Source: Comamonadaceae bacterium OH2545_COT-014 | GTDB lineage: Bacteria > Pseudomonadota > Gammaproteobacteria > Burkholderiales > Burkholderiaceae_C | Length of the DNA: 64,000 bases | NCBI GenBank assembly: GCA_003859965.1 | Contig: RQYR01000013.1 | Coordinates: 29,104-93,103 of the forward strand | Reading direction: 5' to 3' | Shown here: positions 12,801-21,438 of the stretch, one piece after another | How positions within the stretch are numbered: position 1 is the stretch's first letter | Layout: each line of letters starts with the position of its first letter | Notes under the pieces: generated by a model | What the model was told of the DNA's origin: nothing | What the model saw: only the letters and a program-made list of their open reading frames with translations | Databases searched by the model: none | Made by a program: the position numbers and the translations under genes

Positions 12801-12859
12801 ACGAGGCCAGCGCCCGCCGCCTGCAAAGCGCCCTCAAGGCGCTGCTGCGCAAGGGCTGA
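9812..12859 (+). CDS. large DUF349-domain protein
   Basis: 1015 residues, unusually rich in Ala, Gln, Arg and Glu and largely helical. DUF349-like helical units are visible from about residue 484 onward: LQDTLRKLREEWKAADQ with LWKRFDRACNEAH, then DWKAFGRQIHQFSERWRAAG with LWKEAIH, then LQQRWQAEAQ with LWDAFRKPIDDAF. The family is widespread in proteobacteria; its function is not settled. No signal peptide or membrane segment is seen, so it is cytoplasmic. Two low-complexity linkers stand out: a GAAGAAGAAG stretch near residue 412 encoded by 9-base repeats, and an Ala/Pro-rich stretch near 735-800 leading to an Arg/Gly/Asp-rich segment. A copy of the dispersed TGCTAT repeat lies in frame at 11125-11146. 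Start at 9812 begins MFPFFRERKD, typical of the group. Confidence 0.8.
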   Translation: MFPFFRERKDTPETPAPAAPKAAEAHPLDALTGGAFSAATSGERAARIRAWLATQPTPEQMQEVYKELAAKDKGAAKALREKLDELKRARHQEALAADWAAKAEALLQAARLNVADALAWQRDAARAGAPLSREPLAGLRSQLAERIKTVEDLQQRVMVQREAAVLLAQRIELLSTKPWRDADAAQAGLETDVAHWREQSAALQADAQWGSVDMRYPPQIEAAQAQLAAVWDAFGAALAQTRAAAQDANAPLPSVPVWADELRVARGLPPETASQADANEKAASAKPKASAEQRAAATQAVQAGVMLLEQAVTAGHTKNTHSAAAALRQALKTHGRLVDDALAARVHAALVSAGELEGWQRWSADQLREQLVAKAEALLVKRRVKGASAKTAKAAEAAPTADAAETAGAAGAAGAAGASPTPAAPGTPPAEVPAATPDAIESIASQAENTAQTAENTEETVTPQAAPPAEDEGWETVPAVSGRKLQDTLRKLREEWKAADQGGAPNHALWKRFDRACNEAHRFVEQWLDKVRTEAAAHKAERQALIDEVKAWGAAQAQAIEAGGAQARTDWKAFGRQIHQFSERWRAAGHLSEKAFAELQPLWKEAIHTAAAPLEAAQKQSMARRQALIEEAQTLGAAPSLRVDAVKALQQRWQAEAQAVPLERKHETRLWDAFRKPIDDAFNRKSAEREKQQAATSAHDQAVLAAAQALEAANASGDAAQIRAAMTALEAALRGQPAATPASAPATEAAPADAAASSGQAAADAAPAPAESAADGAAGADTAPPAPAPQPAATPAKPLIAMRGDDRPGMKKAEPAAPARGGKAGAGRGDARGAGRDRAGERGSRPDRGERSERGQRHDRAPRLGDTAFRAQRHALDQAQATLKKLAAQAHGEALAQLLGAWQQRDAAQLPSAQELGRGVTGATRSAWAQAIGAAPAGNPAAEALLRLEMAAEVPTPAEHLDARRALQLQLLTRRNDPAPAATWAQDTAAVFAAAHDEASARRLQSALKALLRKG
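11125..11146. repeat. dispersed TGCTAT...ATAGCTTCT repeat inside the DUF349 gene
   Basis: TGCTATTGAAAGCATAGCTTCT lies within the coding sequence, in the low-complexity linker, and is read in frame as AIESIAS. It matches the core of the intergenic repeat family at 26380 and elsewhere. Confidence 0.55.
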
Positions 12860-13250
12860 CACGGGGCAGGCGGGGGGCCGCGGCGGCGCGGGCCTCCCGC
12901 CAACAAGCCCGGCAGGCCGCCGCCGCGCTGGCAGTACGGCGAACCAAGCCAGGCACAGGGCCCCGGCGCTGTACTGACGCCCTGGCGGCTGGTTGCCGGG
13001 TGCACCGCGGGCATGGATAGGCATCCGGTCGCGCCACCGTTCGGGCAGGGCGCGCCCGCAGCGCTTTGTTTCCTGAAAACCTGTTCAAAGTCCTTGCGCG
13101 GCGGGCACTCAAGCGGCTTGGGGTGTGCTGGCCAGGCGCCACTCCTTGCTCCCGCCATGCAGCCATGGCTTGTGCCATGGCGAGGCTTTGCAACAGAAGC
13201 AGACCGTCCCCATCCGCTTCATTACCCGCCGTGCAGGGGAAAACAGGCGC
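12860..13250. other. gene-free stretch between the DUF349 gene and murI
   Basis: About 390 bases between converging genes. It holds a copy of the CTGTTCAAA repeat (13072-13125) and a perfect hairpin GCCATGGC-TTGT-GCCATGGC at 13162-13181 without a T-run. No gene is supported on either strand. Confidence 0.5.
13072..13125. repeat. CTGTTCAAA dispersed repeat, copy A
   Basis: CCTGTTCAAAG...TGCGCGGCGGGC..TCAAGCGG..TTGGGG. The same arrangement recurs at 18772-18818, and more loosely at 51177-51223 and (inverted, core only) 47554-47570. All copies lie between genes. Confidence 0.6.
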
Positions 13251-14111
13251 TCAGGCCGCCAGGCCCAGCTGGCGCGCGGCGGCGTGAAGGGCGCTGGCGT
13301 CGCCGGTGGCGCGCAGCGCCAGATGGCCGGGGGCGGCGTCTGTTGGGGGGCGCAGCAGGCCGCGCTCGGCCAGCAGGCGCCGGGTCTGGCGGGCCACCGG
13401 GGGGCCGGGTTCGAGCAAGGCGATGTGCGGCCCGGCGTGCTGGCGCCAGGCGGCTTCGGCCAGCGGGTAATGGGTGCAGCCGAGCACCAGGGTGTCAATG
13501 GCGCCGGGCTGCATGCCCAGCGGCCCGAGCTGGCCCAAATACTGTTCAATCAGGTGGCTGGCGCTGGCGCCTGCGGGCGCCAGGCTGGACGCCTCGGCCT
13601 CGATCGCGTCAGCCAGCCCGTTGCAAGCCAGCGCGATGAACTGCACATGGGCCGGCTGGGCGGCCTGCAGCAGGCGGTAGCGCTGGCTTTGCAGCGTGCC
13701 CTGGGTGGCCAGCACGCCCACGCGGCCGGTGCGGGTGAGCGCGGCGGCGGGCTTGAGGGCCGGCTCCACGCCCACGATGGGCAGGTGCGGGTGCGCGGCG
13801 CGCAGCGCCTGCGCGGCGGCGGCGGTGGCGGTGTTGCAGGCGATGACCAGCGCCTTGATGCCGTCAGCCGCCAGCAGCGCCGAGCCAATGGCCAGGCTGC
13901 GCGCGGCCACGAAGGCATCGCCCCGCTGGCCGTAGGGGGCGTGGGCGCTGTCGGCCACGTAGATGAAATGTTCGCGCGGCAGCTCGGCGCGCAGGGCGCG
14001 CAGCACGGAGAGGCCGCCAATGCCGCTGTCGAACACGCCGATGGGCCGCGCCGCCGCCAGCGCGGCCAGGGCGGCGGGGCAGGGCGGCGGGGCGGTGGCG
14101 GGCAGCGTCAT
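13251..14111 (-). CDS. murI: glutamate racemase
   Basis: 286 residues. MurI converts L-glutamate to D-glutamate for peptidoglycan, using two cysteines without cofactor. Seen: the N-terminal IGVFDSGIGGLSVLRAL, ADSAHAPYG, the first catalytic Cys in IACNTATAAAA and the second in LVLGCTHYPLAEAA, with the expected spacing. It starts 27 bases after the class I fumarase stop on the same strand, so the two are probably cotranscribed. The family is usually about 260-285 residues; the first 20 residues here, Pro/Ala-rich, are an extra N-terminal extension. Confidence 0.95.
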   Translation of the reverse strand: MTLPATAPPPCPAALAALAAARPIGVFDSGIGGLSVLRALRAELPREHFIYVADSAHAPYGQRGDAFVAARSLAIGSALLAADGIKALVIACNTATAAAAQALRAAHPHLPIVGVEPALKPAAALTRTGRVGVLATQGTLQSQRYRLLQAAQPAHVQFIALACNGLADAIEAEASSLAPAGASASHLIEQYLGQLGPLGMQPGAIDTLVLGCTHYPLAEAAWRQHAGPHIALLEPGPPVARQTRRLLAERGLLRPPTDAAPGHLALRATGDASALHAAARQLGLAA

Positions 14112-14138
14112 GTGGCGGTTGGCGGCGGGCGGGAGCGC

Positions 14139-15686
14139 TCAGGCGGTGATGGGCACGCCCTTGAACTCGCCGCTGGCGATGCGCTTTTGCCATTCGGCCG
14201 GGCCGGTGATGTGGGCGCTGGTGCCGCCGGCGTCCACGGCTACGGTGACGGGCATGTCCACTACGTCGAATTCGTAGATGGCTTCCATCCCTAAGTCTTC
14301 AAAGCCGACGACCTTGGCCGTCTTGATAGCCTTGCTGACCAGGTAGGCCGCGCCGCCCACGGCCATGAGGTAGGCGCTTTGGTGCTTTTTGATGGCCTCG
14401 ATGGCGGCAGGGCCGCGCTCGGCCTTGCCGATCATGGCGATCAGGCCGGTATTGGCCAGCATCATGTCGGTGAACTTGTCCATGCGCGTGGCCGTCGTTG
14501 GGCCGGCGGGGCCGACGGCTTCATCGCCCACGGGATCGACCGGGCCGACGTAGTAGATGACGCGGTTGGTGAAGTCCACCGGCAGCTTTTCGCCCTTGGC
14601 CAGCATGTCCTGAATGCGCTTGTGCGCGGCGTCGCGGCCGGTGAGCATCTTGCCGCTGAGCAGCAGGGTCTGGCCGGGCTTCCAGCTGGCGACTTGCTCT
14701 TTGGTGAGGGTGTTGAGGTCCACGCGCTGGCTGGTTTCGGTGTTGGGCTGCCAGTCCAGCTTGGGCCACAGGTCGATGGAGGGCGGCTCCAGATGCACGG
14801 GGCCGCTGCCGTCGAGCACGAAGTGCGCGTGGCGCGTGGCGGCGCAGTTGGGGATCATGGCCACGGGCTTGCTGGCCGCGTGCGTGGGGTACATGGCGAT
14901 CTTCACGTCCAGCACGGTGGTCAGGCCGCCCAGGCCCTGCGCGCCTATCCCTAAGGCGTTGACTTTTTCATAAAGCTCCAGGCGCAGTTCCTCGACCTGG
15001 GTGAGCTTTTCGCCGCGCGCGGCCTTGGCCTGCAGCTCGTACATGTTCAGGTCTTCCATCAGGCTTTGCTTGGCCAGCAGCACGGCTTTTTCGGCCGTGC
15101 CGCCGATGCCGATGCCCAGCATGCCCGGCGGGCACCAGCCCGCGCCCATGGTGGGCACGGTCTTGAGCACCCAGTCCACCAGGCTGTCGCTGGGGTTGAG
15201 CATGACCATCTTGCTCTTGTTCTCGCTGCCGCCGCCCTTGGCGGCGACGGTCACATCGACGGTGTTGCCGGGCACGATCTCGGTGACGATGACGGCCGGG
15301 GTGTTGTCGCGCGTGTTCTTGCGCGCAAAGTGCGGGTCGGCCACGACGGAGGCGCGCAGGGTGTTGTCCGGGTGGTTGTAGCCACGGCGCACGCCTTCGT
15401 TGATGGCGTCTTCCAGGCTGCCGGTAAAGCCCTCCCAGCGCACGTCCATGCCCACTTTCAGGAAGACGTTGACGATGCCCGTGTCCTGGCAGATGGGGCG
15501 GTGGCCGAAGGCGGCCATCTTGCTGTTGGTGAGGATTTGCGCCATCGCATCCTTGGCGGCGGGCGAAGCCTCGCGCTCGTAGGCGCGCGCCAGGTGCTGG
15601 ATGTAGTCGGCCGGGTGGTAGTAGCTGATGTATTGCAGCGCGGCGCTGATCGACTCGATCAGCGCGTCTTGGGTAATGGTGGTCAT
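14139..15686 (-). CDS. fumarate hydratase, class I (4Fe-4S)
   Basis: 515 residues, the single-polypeptide class I fumarase, which hydrates fumarate to malate with an oxygen-sensitive 4Fe-4S cluster. Seen: NSKMAAFGHRPICQDTGIVN with the first cluster Cys, the Gly-rich KGGGSENKSKM, CPPGMLGIGIGGTAEKA with another Cys, IPNCAATRHAHF, and the C-terminal beta-domain including GDEAVGPAGPTTATRMDKF. I start at ATG 15686 (MTTITQDALIES), the family start; the frame is open 38 codons further up. It faces the class II fumarase gene across about 217 bases and precedes murI. FumA-type naming is avoided because the group has several lineages. Confidence 0.93.
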   Translation of the reverse strand: MTTITQDALIESISAALQYISYYHPADYIQHLARAYEREASPAAKDAMAQILTNSKMAAFGHRPICQDTGIVNVFLKVGMDVRWEGFTGSLEDAINEGVRRGYNHPDNTLRASVVADPHFARKNTRDNTPAVIVTEIVPGNTVDVTVAAKGGGSENKSKMVMLNPSDSLVDWVLKTVPTMGAGWCPPGMLGIGIGGTAEKAVLLAKQSLMEDLNMYELQAKAARGEKLTQVEELRLELYEKVNALGIGAQGLGGLTTVLDVKIAMYPTHAASKPVAMIPNCAATRHAHFVLDGSGPVHLEPPSIDLWPKLDWQPNTETSQRVDLNTLTKEQVASWKPGQTLLLSGKMLTGRDAAHKRIQDMLAKGEKLPVDFTNRVIYYVGPVDPVGDEAVGPAGPTTATRMDKFTDMMLANTGLIAMIGKAERGPAAIEAIKKHQSAYLMAVGGAAYLVSKAIKTAKVVGFEDLGMEAIYEFDVVDMPVTVAVDAGGTSAHITGPAEWQKRIASGEFKGVPITA

Positions 15687-15903
15687 GGCGTGGGAGTCGT
15701 GGGGTGTTGTGATGATGAAAAGCCTGCGCCTGCCGGGGCGGCAGGGCGGCGGAATTATCGCCGTGCGCCAGGGCGCAACGGCGCATGCCAAGCATTGCAA
15801 ATGCGAACCAGTTTCATCTGGTGGCTAGAATCTGCGCCCGCCGCGCCTGCTGCATCCTGTGGCACCGGCCTTGAATCCCAAACGCGACGAGGAGACCCGC
15901 TTC

Positions 15904-17298
15904 ATGACCGCCACCCGCCAGGAAAAAGACACTTTCGGCCCCATCGACGTGCCCGCCGACAGGCTGTGGGGCGCGCAGACGCAGCGCTCGCTGCAGAACT
16001 TCGACATCAGCGGCGAGCAGCAGCCGCGCGAGATCATTCATGCGCTGGCGCAGGTCAAGCGCGCCTCGGCCGCCGTCAACCAGCGCCTGGGCCTGCTGGA
16101 TGAGAAGAAGGCCGCCGCCATCATCGCCGCCGCCGACGAAGTGATCGCCGGCCGGCACCCCGACGAATTTCCGCTGGTGGTGTGGCAAACCGGCTCGGGC
16201 ACGCAAACCAACATGAACGTCAACGAAGTGCTGGCCAACCGCGCCAGCGAGCTGCTGGGCGGCGTGCGCGGCGAGGCCCGCCTGGTGCACCCCAACGACG
16301 ACGTGAACAAGAGCCAGTCCAGCAACGACGTGTATCCCACCGCCATGCACGTGGCCGCCGTCACCGCCATCGAAAGCCGCCTGCTGCCCGCCATTGCCCG
16401 GCTGCGCGCCACGCTGCAGGGCAAGAGCCAAGCCTTTGCCGACATCGTCAAGATCGGCCGCACCCACCTGCAAGATGCCACGCCGCTGACGCTGGGGCAG
16501 GAGTTTTCCGGCTGGGTGGCGCAGCTCGACCACGGCGAGAAGCACCTGCGCTCGGCCCTGCCGCACCTGCACGAGCTGGCCCTGGGCGGCACCGCCGTGG
16601 GCACCGGCCTGAACGCGCCCAAAGGCTATGCCGAGGGCGTGGCCGAGGAGCTGGCGCGGATCACGCAGTACCCCTTCGTCACCTCGCCCAACAAGTTCGA
16701 ATCGCTGGCCAGCTGCGATGCGCTGGTGTTCGCCCATGGCGCGCTCAAGACCCTGGCCGCCAGCATGATGAAGATCGCCAACGACGTGCGCTGGCTGGCC
16801 AGCGGCCCGCGCAGCGGCATTGGCGAGATCAGCATCCCCGAGAACGAGCCCGGCTCGTCCATCATGCCCGGCAAGGTCAACCCCACGCAGAGCGAGGCCG
16901 TGACCATGCTGGCCGCGCAGGTGCTGGGCAACGACGTGGCCATCAACGTCGGCGGCGCCAGCGGCAACTTCGAACTGAACGTGTTCCGCCCGCTGGTGGC
17001 GCACAACTTCCTGCAAAGCGTGCGCCTGCTGGCCGATGGCATGAACAGCTTCAATGACCATTGCGCCGTGGGCATCGAGCCCAACCGCGAGCGCATCGCC
17101 GAGCTGGTGCAGCGCTCGCTCATGCTGGTGACCGCGCTCAACCCGCACATCGGCTACGACAAGGCCGCCTTCATCGCCAAGAAGGCGCACAAGGAAGGCA
17201 GCAGCCTGCGTGAAGCGGCGATTGCCAGCGGCCACCTCACGGCCGAGCAGTTCGACGCCTGGGTCGTGCCCGCCAACATGGTGGGCAACCTGCGCTGA
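15904..17298 (+). CDS. fumC: fumarate hydratase, class II
   Basis: 464 residues, the standard FumC length; an iron-free, heat- and oxygen-stable homotetramer of the fumarase/aspartase superfamily. Seen: [14 protein letters not shown] near the N-terminus, [14 protein letters not shown], the [19 protein letters not shown] block with active-site His/Asn, [17 protein letters not shown], and the signature loop [15 protein letters not shown] whose Ser is the catalytic base. Start at 15904 follows GAGGAGA; an upstream ATG at 15859 is not preceded by a site and adds no homology. Together with the divergent class I gene it gives the cell two fumarases suited to different iron or oxygen conditions. Confidence 0.96.
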   Translation: MTATRQEKDTFGPIDVPADRLWGAQTQRSLQNFDISGEQQPREIIHALAQVKRASAAVNQRLGLLDEKKAAAIIAAADEVIAGRHPDEFPLVVWQTGSGTQTNMNVNEVLANRASELLGGVRGEARLVHPNDDVNKSQSSNDVYPTAMHVAAVTAIESRLLPAIARLRATLQGKSQAFADIVKIGRTHLQDATPLTLGQEFSGWVAQLDHGEKHLRSALPHLHELALGGTAVGTGLNAPKGYAEGVAEELARITQYPFVTSPNKFESLASCDALVFAHGALKTLAASMMKIANDVRWLASGPRSGIGEISIPENEPGSSIMPGKVNPTQSEAVTMLAAQVLGNDVAINVGGASGNFELNVFRPLVAHNFLQSVRLLADGMNSFNDHCAVGIEPNRERIAELVQRSLMLVTALNPHIGYDKAAFIAKKAHKEGSSLREAAIASGHLTAEQFDAWVVPANMVGNLR

Positions 17299-17644
17299 GG
17301 CGGGGCGGCCGGGCACCCGTCCGGTTCGATGATCCAGTGCCGATAATTCAAAAACAATAGCGCCTGGGGCAGTATCCATCTGCCTTGGTGCTTATTTTTT
17401 TAGGGCCAGCCGCCATGCGATCGGCCACGAGCCGGGCAGCGAAACTGTGCATAAAGTGCCGGGGTGCATCAAAAAACATAGCGACCTAGGCCGTATAAAC
17501 AGCCTCAAAGGCCTGTTTGGCTGAATGCGTAACGCCGGGGCAATCCACCTGGTCATGTGTGCAGGCGCATGCATGGTGAGTCAGTACCGTATCGCGGCGC
17601 ACGCGGCCACGGCGTGGCGCGCAGGCTGCGGATAATCGCCCCCC
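17299..17644. other. gene-free stretch between fumC and rlmB
   Basis: About 345 bases. It contains the fumC terminator and a second inverted copy of the dispersed repeat (ATCAAAAAACATAGCGACCTAGGCC at 17469-17522, with an AGGCC...GGCCT pairing). No gene is seen. Confidence 0.5.
17357..17402 (+). terminator. probable fumC terminator within a dispersed repeat
   Basis: AGCGCC...GGCAG pairs with CTGCC...GGTGCT around a 7-base loop (one internal loop, one G-T pair), followed by TTATTTTTTT. It lies about 60 bases after the fumC stop. The flanking ACAATAGCGCC resembles the dispersed repeat in inverted orientation, so the repeat itself may supply the terminator. Confidence 0.6.
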
Positions 17645-18382
17645 ATGTCCAGCCATTCCAAGATTCTGTTCGGCTTTCACGCCGTAGGCGTGCGCCTGAA
17701 AACGGCGCCGGCTTCGGTGCAAGAGGTTTATGTGGATGCTTCCCGGCGTGACGCGCGCATGAAGCAGTTTCTGGCCCGTGCACAGGAGGCGCGGGTGCGC
17801 GTGATTGAGGCCGACGCCTTGCGGCTGACCCGGCTGGCGGGCAGTGCCGGCCACCAGGGCGTGGCCGCGCGCGTGCAGCCGGTGGCGCAGGCCCGGTCGC
17901 TGGACGATTTGCTGGACGCACTGGACGAGCCGCCGCTGCTGCTGGTGCTTGATGGCGTGACCGATCCGCACAACCTGGGCGCCTGCCTGCGTGTGGCCGA
18001 TGGCGCAGGCGCGCATGCGGTGATTGCGCCCAAGGACCACGCGGCGGGCATCAATGCCACGGTGGCCAAGGTGGCCAGCGGCGCGGCGGAGACGGTGCCG
18101 TATTTCATGGTGACCAACCTGGCGCGCACGCTGAACGAGCTGAAGGAACGCCACATCTGGATCACCGGTACGGCAGGCGAGGCCGAGCGCACGCTGTACG
18201 AGGTGGATTTGACGGGCCCGGCCGCGCTGGTGCTGGGGGCGGAAGGCCCGGGCATGCGCCAGCTGACGCGCAAGACGTGTGACCAGCTGGTGCGTATTCC
18301 GATGCATGGCGCGGTGGAAAGCCTGAATGTCTCCGTGGCCAGCGGGGTGTGCCTGTACGAAGCGCGGCGGCAACGCGGCTGA
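17645..18382 (+). CDS. rlmB: 23S rRNA (guanosine-2251-2'-O)-methyltransferase
   Basis: 245 residues, a SpoU-family (SPOUT knot) methyltransferase modifying G2251 in the peptidyl-transferase P loop. An N-terminal substrate-binding domain ([10 protein letters not shown]) precedes the knot: [20 protein letters not shown] (motif 1, with Asn/Arg), [14 protein letters not shown] (motif 2) and [20 protein letters not shown] (motif 3). These are the canonical RlmB forms. The start at 17645 gives the family N-terminus. It is monocistronic: long intergenic gaps lie on both sides. Confidence 0.93.
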   Translation: MSSHSKILFGFHAVGVRLKTAPASVQEVYVDASRRDARMKQFLARAQEARVRVIEADALRLTRLAGSAGHQGVAARVQPVAQARSLDDLLDALDEPPLLLVLDGVTDPHNLGACLRVADGAGAHAVIAPKDHAAGINATVAKVASGAAETVPYFMVTNLARTLNELKERHIWITGTAGEAERTLYEVDLTGPAALVLGAEGPGMRQLTRKTCDQLVRIPMHGAVESLNVSVASGVCLYEARRQRG

Positions 18383-18771
18383 GCAGGGCCGACGCGGCGT
18401 GCAGGTGAAAGCGCCGGCCGGCCAATGCAAGGCCGGGGCTTGTGCTCTGTGCGGTATCAGGGGCACGCAAAATCAGAAGCAGTTGTTTGCTGGCTCTATG
18501 GGGCGGCATCGGATTTGGCCGCTCGTTACCTCAACAGTGGCTCCCCGCTTGAGTTTGGGGCGAGTCGCTACCAAGGTTTAATAACAGCGGGCAAGCTGTG
18601 GGCTCCCATGCCTTGGGCTGTATAGCCGCGCACGGGGCCGCCAAAGGGCCGCCAAAGGGGCGCGCCTGGGCCTTGCGTGTTGGAGGGTGTTTGAGCGGGT
18701 AGCGCAGCGGAGTTTTTTGAGCGTGCTGCTTTAAGGGGAAACGCGGAGCAGCGACAGCCAAGCCCTCGGAG

Positions 18772-18818
18772 CCTGTTCAAACCCCCTGCGCGGCGGGCGA
18801 TCAAGCGGACTTGGGCGC
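18772..18818. repeat. CTGTTCAAA dispersed repeat, copy B
   Basis: CCTGTTCAAAC...TGCGCGGCGGGC..TCAAGCGG..TTGGG, closely matching copy A at 13072-13125 over about 45 bases in the same orientation. Confidence 0.6.
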
Positions 18819-18937
18819 AGATTTGCGGCGCCAACCAAGCGTGATGTGTACCAAGGTAGCGCCTTGCAGCCTGTCTCAAGCCTTTTTTGCCCAATCGCGC
18901 CGACATCTTGAACGGGTTTCTCAAAAGAAGTGCAAGA

Positions 18938-18979
18938 AAAAAAGCGCCTGCCCCGAGAAGCCGGAGGCAGGCGCTTTTT
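18938..18979 (-). terminator. gltA intrinsic terminator
   Basis: AAAAAGCGCCTGCC and GGCAGGCGCTTTTT are perfect complements around a short GC-rich loop. Read on the minus strand the stem is followed by TTTTTTTC. It lies about 65 bases beyond the gltA stop codon and ends the sdh-gltA transcript. Confidence 0.9.
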
Positions 18980-19042
18980 GCCGTTTGGTTCTTACCCGTA
19001 CCCGCACGCCCGGAGCGTGAGCGGGTGATGGGCGGCGATTGA

Positions 19043-20350
19043 TTAGCCGGGCAGCTGGACGTCGCGGCGGGCGGGGCCGGTGTAAAGCTGGCGCGGGCGG
19101 CCGATCTTGTATTCGGGATCGGCAATCATCTCGTTGAGCTGGGCGATCCAGCCCACGGTGCGCGCCAGCGCGAAGATGCCGGTGAACAGGTTGACCGGGA
19201 TGCCGATGGCGCGCTGCACGATGCCGGAGTAGAAGTCCACGTTCGGGTAGAGCTTGCGCTGCACGAAGTAGTCGTCCTCCAGCGCGATTTGCTCCAGCTT
19301 CTTGGCCAGGGCGAACAGCGGGTCGTTTTCCAGACCCAGTTCGGCCAGCACCTCGTTGCAGGTTTCCTGCATCAGCTTGGCGCGCGGATCGTAGTTCTTG
19401 TAGACGCGGTGGCCAAAGCCCATCAGGCGCACGCCGGAGTTCTTGTCCTTGACCTTTTCCATGAACTCGCCCACCTTGGCCACGCCGCCCATGCGCTGGA
19501 TGTCTTCCAGCATGTTCAGGCAGGCCTCGTTGGCGCCGCCGTGGGCCGGGCCCCACAGGCAGGCCACGCCAGCGGCGATGGCGGCGAACGGGTTGGTGCC
19601 CGAGGAGCCGCACAGGCGCACGGTGGAGGTGGAGGCGTTCTGCTCGTGGTCGGCGTGCAGGATGAAGATACGGTCCAGCGCCTTTTCAATCACCGGGTTG
19701 ACCTTGTATTCCTCGCACGGGGTGCCGAACATCATGCGCAGGAAGTTGCCGGCGTAGCTCAGGTGGTTTTGCGGGTACATGTACGGCTCGCCCTTGCCGT
19801 ACTTGTAGGCCATGGCCACCAGCGTGGGCAGCTTGGCGATGAGCTGGATGGCGGCGCGGTCGCGGTGCTCGGGGTTATGGATGTCGGTGTTCTCGTGGTA
19901 GAAGGCCGACATGCCGCCCACCAGGCCGGTGAGCACGGCCATGGGATGCGCGTCGCGGCGGAAGCCGCGCAGGAAGAACTGCATCTGCTCGTTCACCATG
20001 GTGTGCTTGAGCACGAGCTGGTGGAAGTCTTCACGTTGCTGGGCGTTGGGCAGCTCGCCCTTGAGCAGCAGGTAGCAGGTGTCGAGGTAATCGCACTTTT
20101 CGGCCAGCTGCTCGATGGGGTAGCCGCGGTAGAGCAGCTCGCCCTTGTCGCCGTCGATGTAGGTGATGGCGGACTGGCACGACGCGGTGGACAGAAAGCC
20201 CGGGTCGTACGTGAACATGCCGGTTTGCGCGTAGAGCTTGCGGATGTCGATCACGTCGGGGCCGATGGTGCCCTGGTAGATGGGAAGCTCGACGTTGCCG
20301 GGGGTGCCGCTGGCAAACGACAGCGTCGCCTTGTTGTCGGAAAGTTTCAT
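19043..20350 (-). CDS. gltA: citrate synthase, type II
   Basis: 435 residues, the length of the hexameric, NADH-sensitive type II enzymes of Gram-negative bacteria. It condenses oxaloacetate with acetyl-CoA. Active-site segments are seen: [16 protein letters not shown] (oxaloacetate-binding His), [13 protein letters not shown] (second His), and [16 protein letters not shown] (Arg and the region before the catalytic Asp). A good site, GAGGAGA, precedes ATG 20350. It is the last gene of the sdhCDAB-sdhE-gltA run (62 bases after sdhE) and has its own strong terminator. Confidence 0.97.
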   Translation of the reverse strand: MKLSDNKATLSFASGTPGNVELPIYQGTIGPDVIDIRKLYAQTGMFTYDPGFLSTASCQSAITYIDGDKGELLYRGYPIEQLAEKCDYLDTCYLLLKGELPNAQQREDFHQLVLKHTMVNEQMQFFLRGFRRDAHPMAVLTGLVGGMSAFYHENTDIHNPEHRDRAAIQLIAKLPTLVAMAYKYGKGEPYMYPQNHLSYAGNFLRMMFGTPCEEYKVNPVIEKALDRIFILHADHEQNASTSTVRLCGSSGTNPFAAIAAGVACLWGPAHGGANEACLNMLEDIQRMGGVAKVGEFMEKVKDKNSGVRLMGFGHRVYKNYDPRAKLMQETCNEVLAELGLENDPLFALAKKLEQIALEDDYFVQRKLYPNVDFYSGIVQRAIGIPVNLFTGIFALARTVGWIAQLNEMIADPEYKIGRPRQLYTGPARRDVQLPG

Positions 20351-20412
20351 GAATCGTCTCCTCGGAGGTGTCGATGGAAAAAGGCGGTGCGGAGGCAGGG
20401 CGGGGGCGCGCT

Positions 20413-20685
20413 TCAGGCGCGCAGCATGCCCAGTATTTGCCGCACCGGCGGCGTGTCTAGCGGGCCCGTCAACTCGGTGCGGGCCAGCAGCAGATCCAGC
20501 AGCTCGTTGTCGGGCAGATCCATCAGCTGCATCAGCGCCTGGGCCTGCGTGGCGGTGAGGGCGGCGCCGTGGCGGGTGAAGAAGCCCTCGATCAGCAAAT
20601 CGTTTTCAAGCATGCCTCGGCGGCACCGCCACTGGAGCTTGCCGAGCTGGTGCGCGTCGAGGCGTTCTTCTTCGCTGTGCTGCAT
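20413..20685 (-). CDS. sdhE: FAD assembly factor SdhE
   Basis: 90 residues, a small helical protein that promotes covalent attachment of FAD to SdhA. The family motif is plain: [16 protein letters not shown] (RGMLE..D). It starts 18 bases after the sdhB stop, as expected for a factor serving the same complex. Cytoplasmic; no signal or membrane segment. Confidence 0.92.
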   Translation of the reverse strand: MQHSEEERLDAHQLGKLQWRCRRGMLENDLLIEGFFTRHGAALTATQAQALMQLMDLPDNELLDLLLARTELTGPLDTPPVRQILGMLRA

Positions 20686-20703
20686 GGCGATGGGGGCAGG
20701 ACG

Positions 20704-21408
20704 TCAGACGGCGCGGCGCACCATCAACTCCTTGATTTTGCCGATGGCGCGCGTGGGGTTCAAACCCTTGGGGCACACGTCCACGCAGTTCATGATGGTG
20801 TGGCAGCGGAACAGGCGGTAGGGGTCTTCCAGGTTGTCAAGACGGGCGCCCGTGGCCTGGTCACGGCTGTCGGCGATGAAGCGGTAAGCCTGCAGCAAGC
20901 CGGCGGGGCCGACGAACTTGTCGGGGTTCCACCAGAAGCTGGGGCAGCTGGTGGAGCAGCTGGCGCACAGAATGCATTCGTACAGGCCGTTGAGCTCCTC
21001 GCGCTCCTCGGGTGACTGCAGGCGCTCTTTTTCGGGCGGCGGCGTGTCGTTGATGAGGTAGGGCTTGATGGAGTCGTACTGCGCGAAGAACTGCGTCATG
21101 TCCACGATCAGGTCGCGCACCACGGGCAGGCCGGGCAGGGGTTTGAGGACGATGGGATCCTTCAGCGTGCGCAGGTTGGTCAGGCAGGCCAGGCCGTTCT
21201 TGCCGTTGATGTTCATGGCGTCGGAGCCGCACACGCCTTCGCGGCACGAGCGGCGAAACGACAGCGAGGGATCCTTGGCCTTGAGCTTGACCAGCGCGTC
21301 CAGCAGCATGCGCTCGTTGCCTTCGAGTTCGATCTCGATGGTTTCCATGCGCGGCTTGGCGTCCTTGTCCGGGTCGTAGCGGTAGATCTTGAAAGTGCGT
21401 TTTTGCAT
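20704..21408 (-). CDS. sdhB: succinate dehydrogenase iron-sulfur subunit
   Basis: 234 residues. It carries electrons from FAD in SdhA to quinone at the membrane through three clusters. Cysteine sets seen: [12 protein letters not shown] with a later Cys at GLACLTNL (2Fe-2S), [12 protein letters not shown] (4Fe-4S), and FRCHTIMNC with [11 protein letters not shown] (3Fe-4S plus last 4Fe-4S ligand). Start at 21408, 30 bases after sdhA. Confidence 0.97.
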   Translation of the reverse strand: MQKRTFKIYRYDPDKDAKPRMETIEIELEGNERMLLDALVKLKAKDPSLSFRRSCREGVCGSDAMNINGKNGLACLTNLRTLKDPIVLKPLPGLPVVRDLIVDMTQFFAQYDSIKPYLINDTPPPEKERLQSPEEREELNGLYECILCASCSTSCPSFWWNPDKFVGPAGLLQAYRFIADSRDQATGARLDNLEDPYRLFRCHTIMNCVDVCPKGLNPTRAIGKIKELMVRRAV

Positions 21409-21438
21409 CGTGTTTTTTCCTTGTGACCGGACGGGAGA

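Larger units (their letters stand above)
18383..19042. other. gene-free stretch between rlmB and gltA
   Basis: About 660 bases between converging genes, the longest gap in the window. It holds a CTGTTCAAA repeat copy (18772-18818) and the gltA terminator. Open frames here are short, overlap one another on both strands, and resemble nothing I know. It may contain decayed sequence. Confidence 0.45.

Noticed and set aside
12834..13193. Minus-strand frame of about 120 codons in the DUF349-murI gap
   Set aside because: It runs through a dispersed repeat and a hairpin, and its composition is that of antisense noise.
18425..18625. A 66-codon plus-strand frame in the rlmB-gltA gap
   Set aside because: No ribosome-binding site, no homology that I recognise, and competing frames on the other strand.
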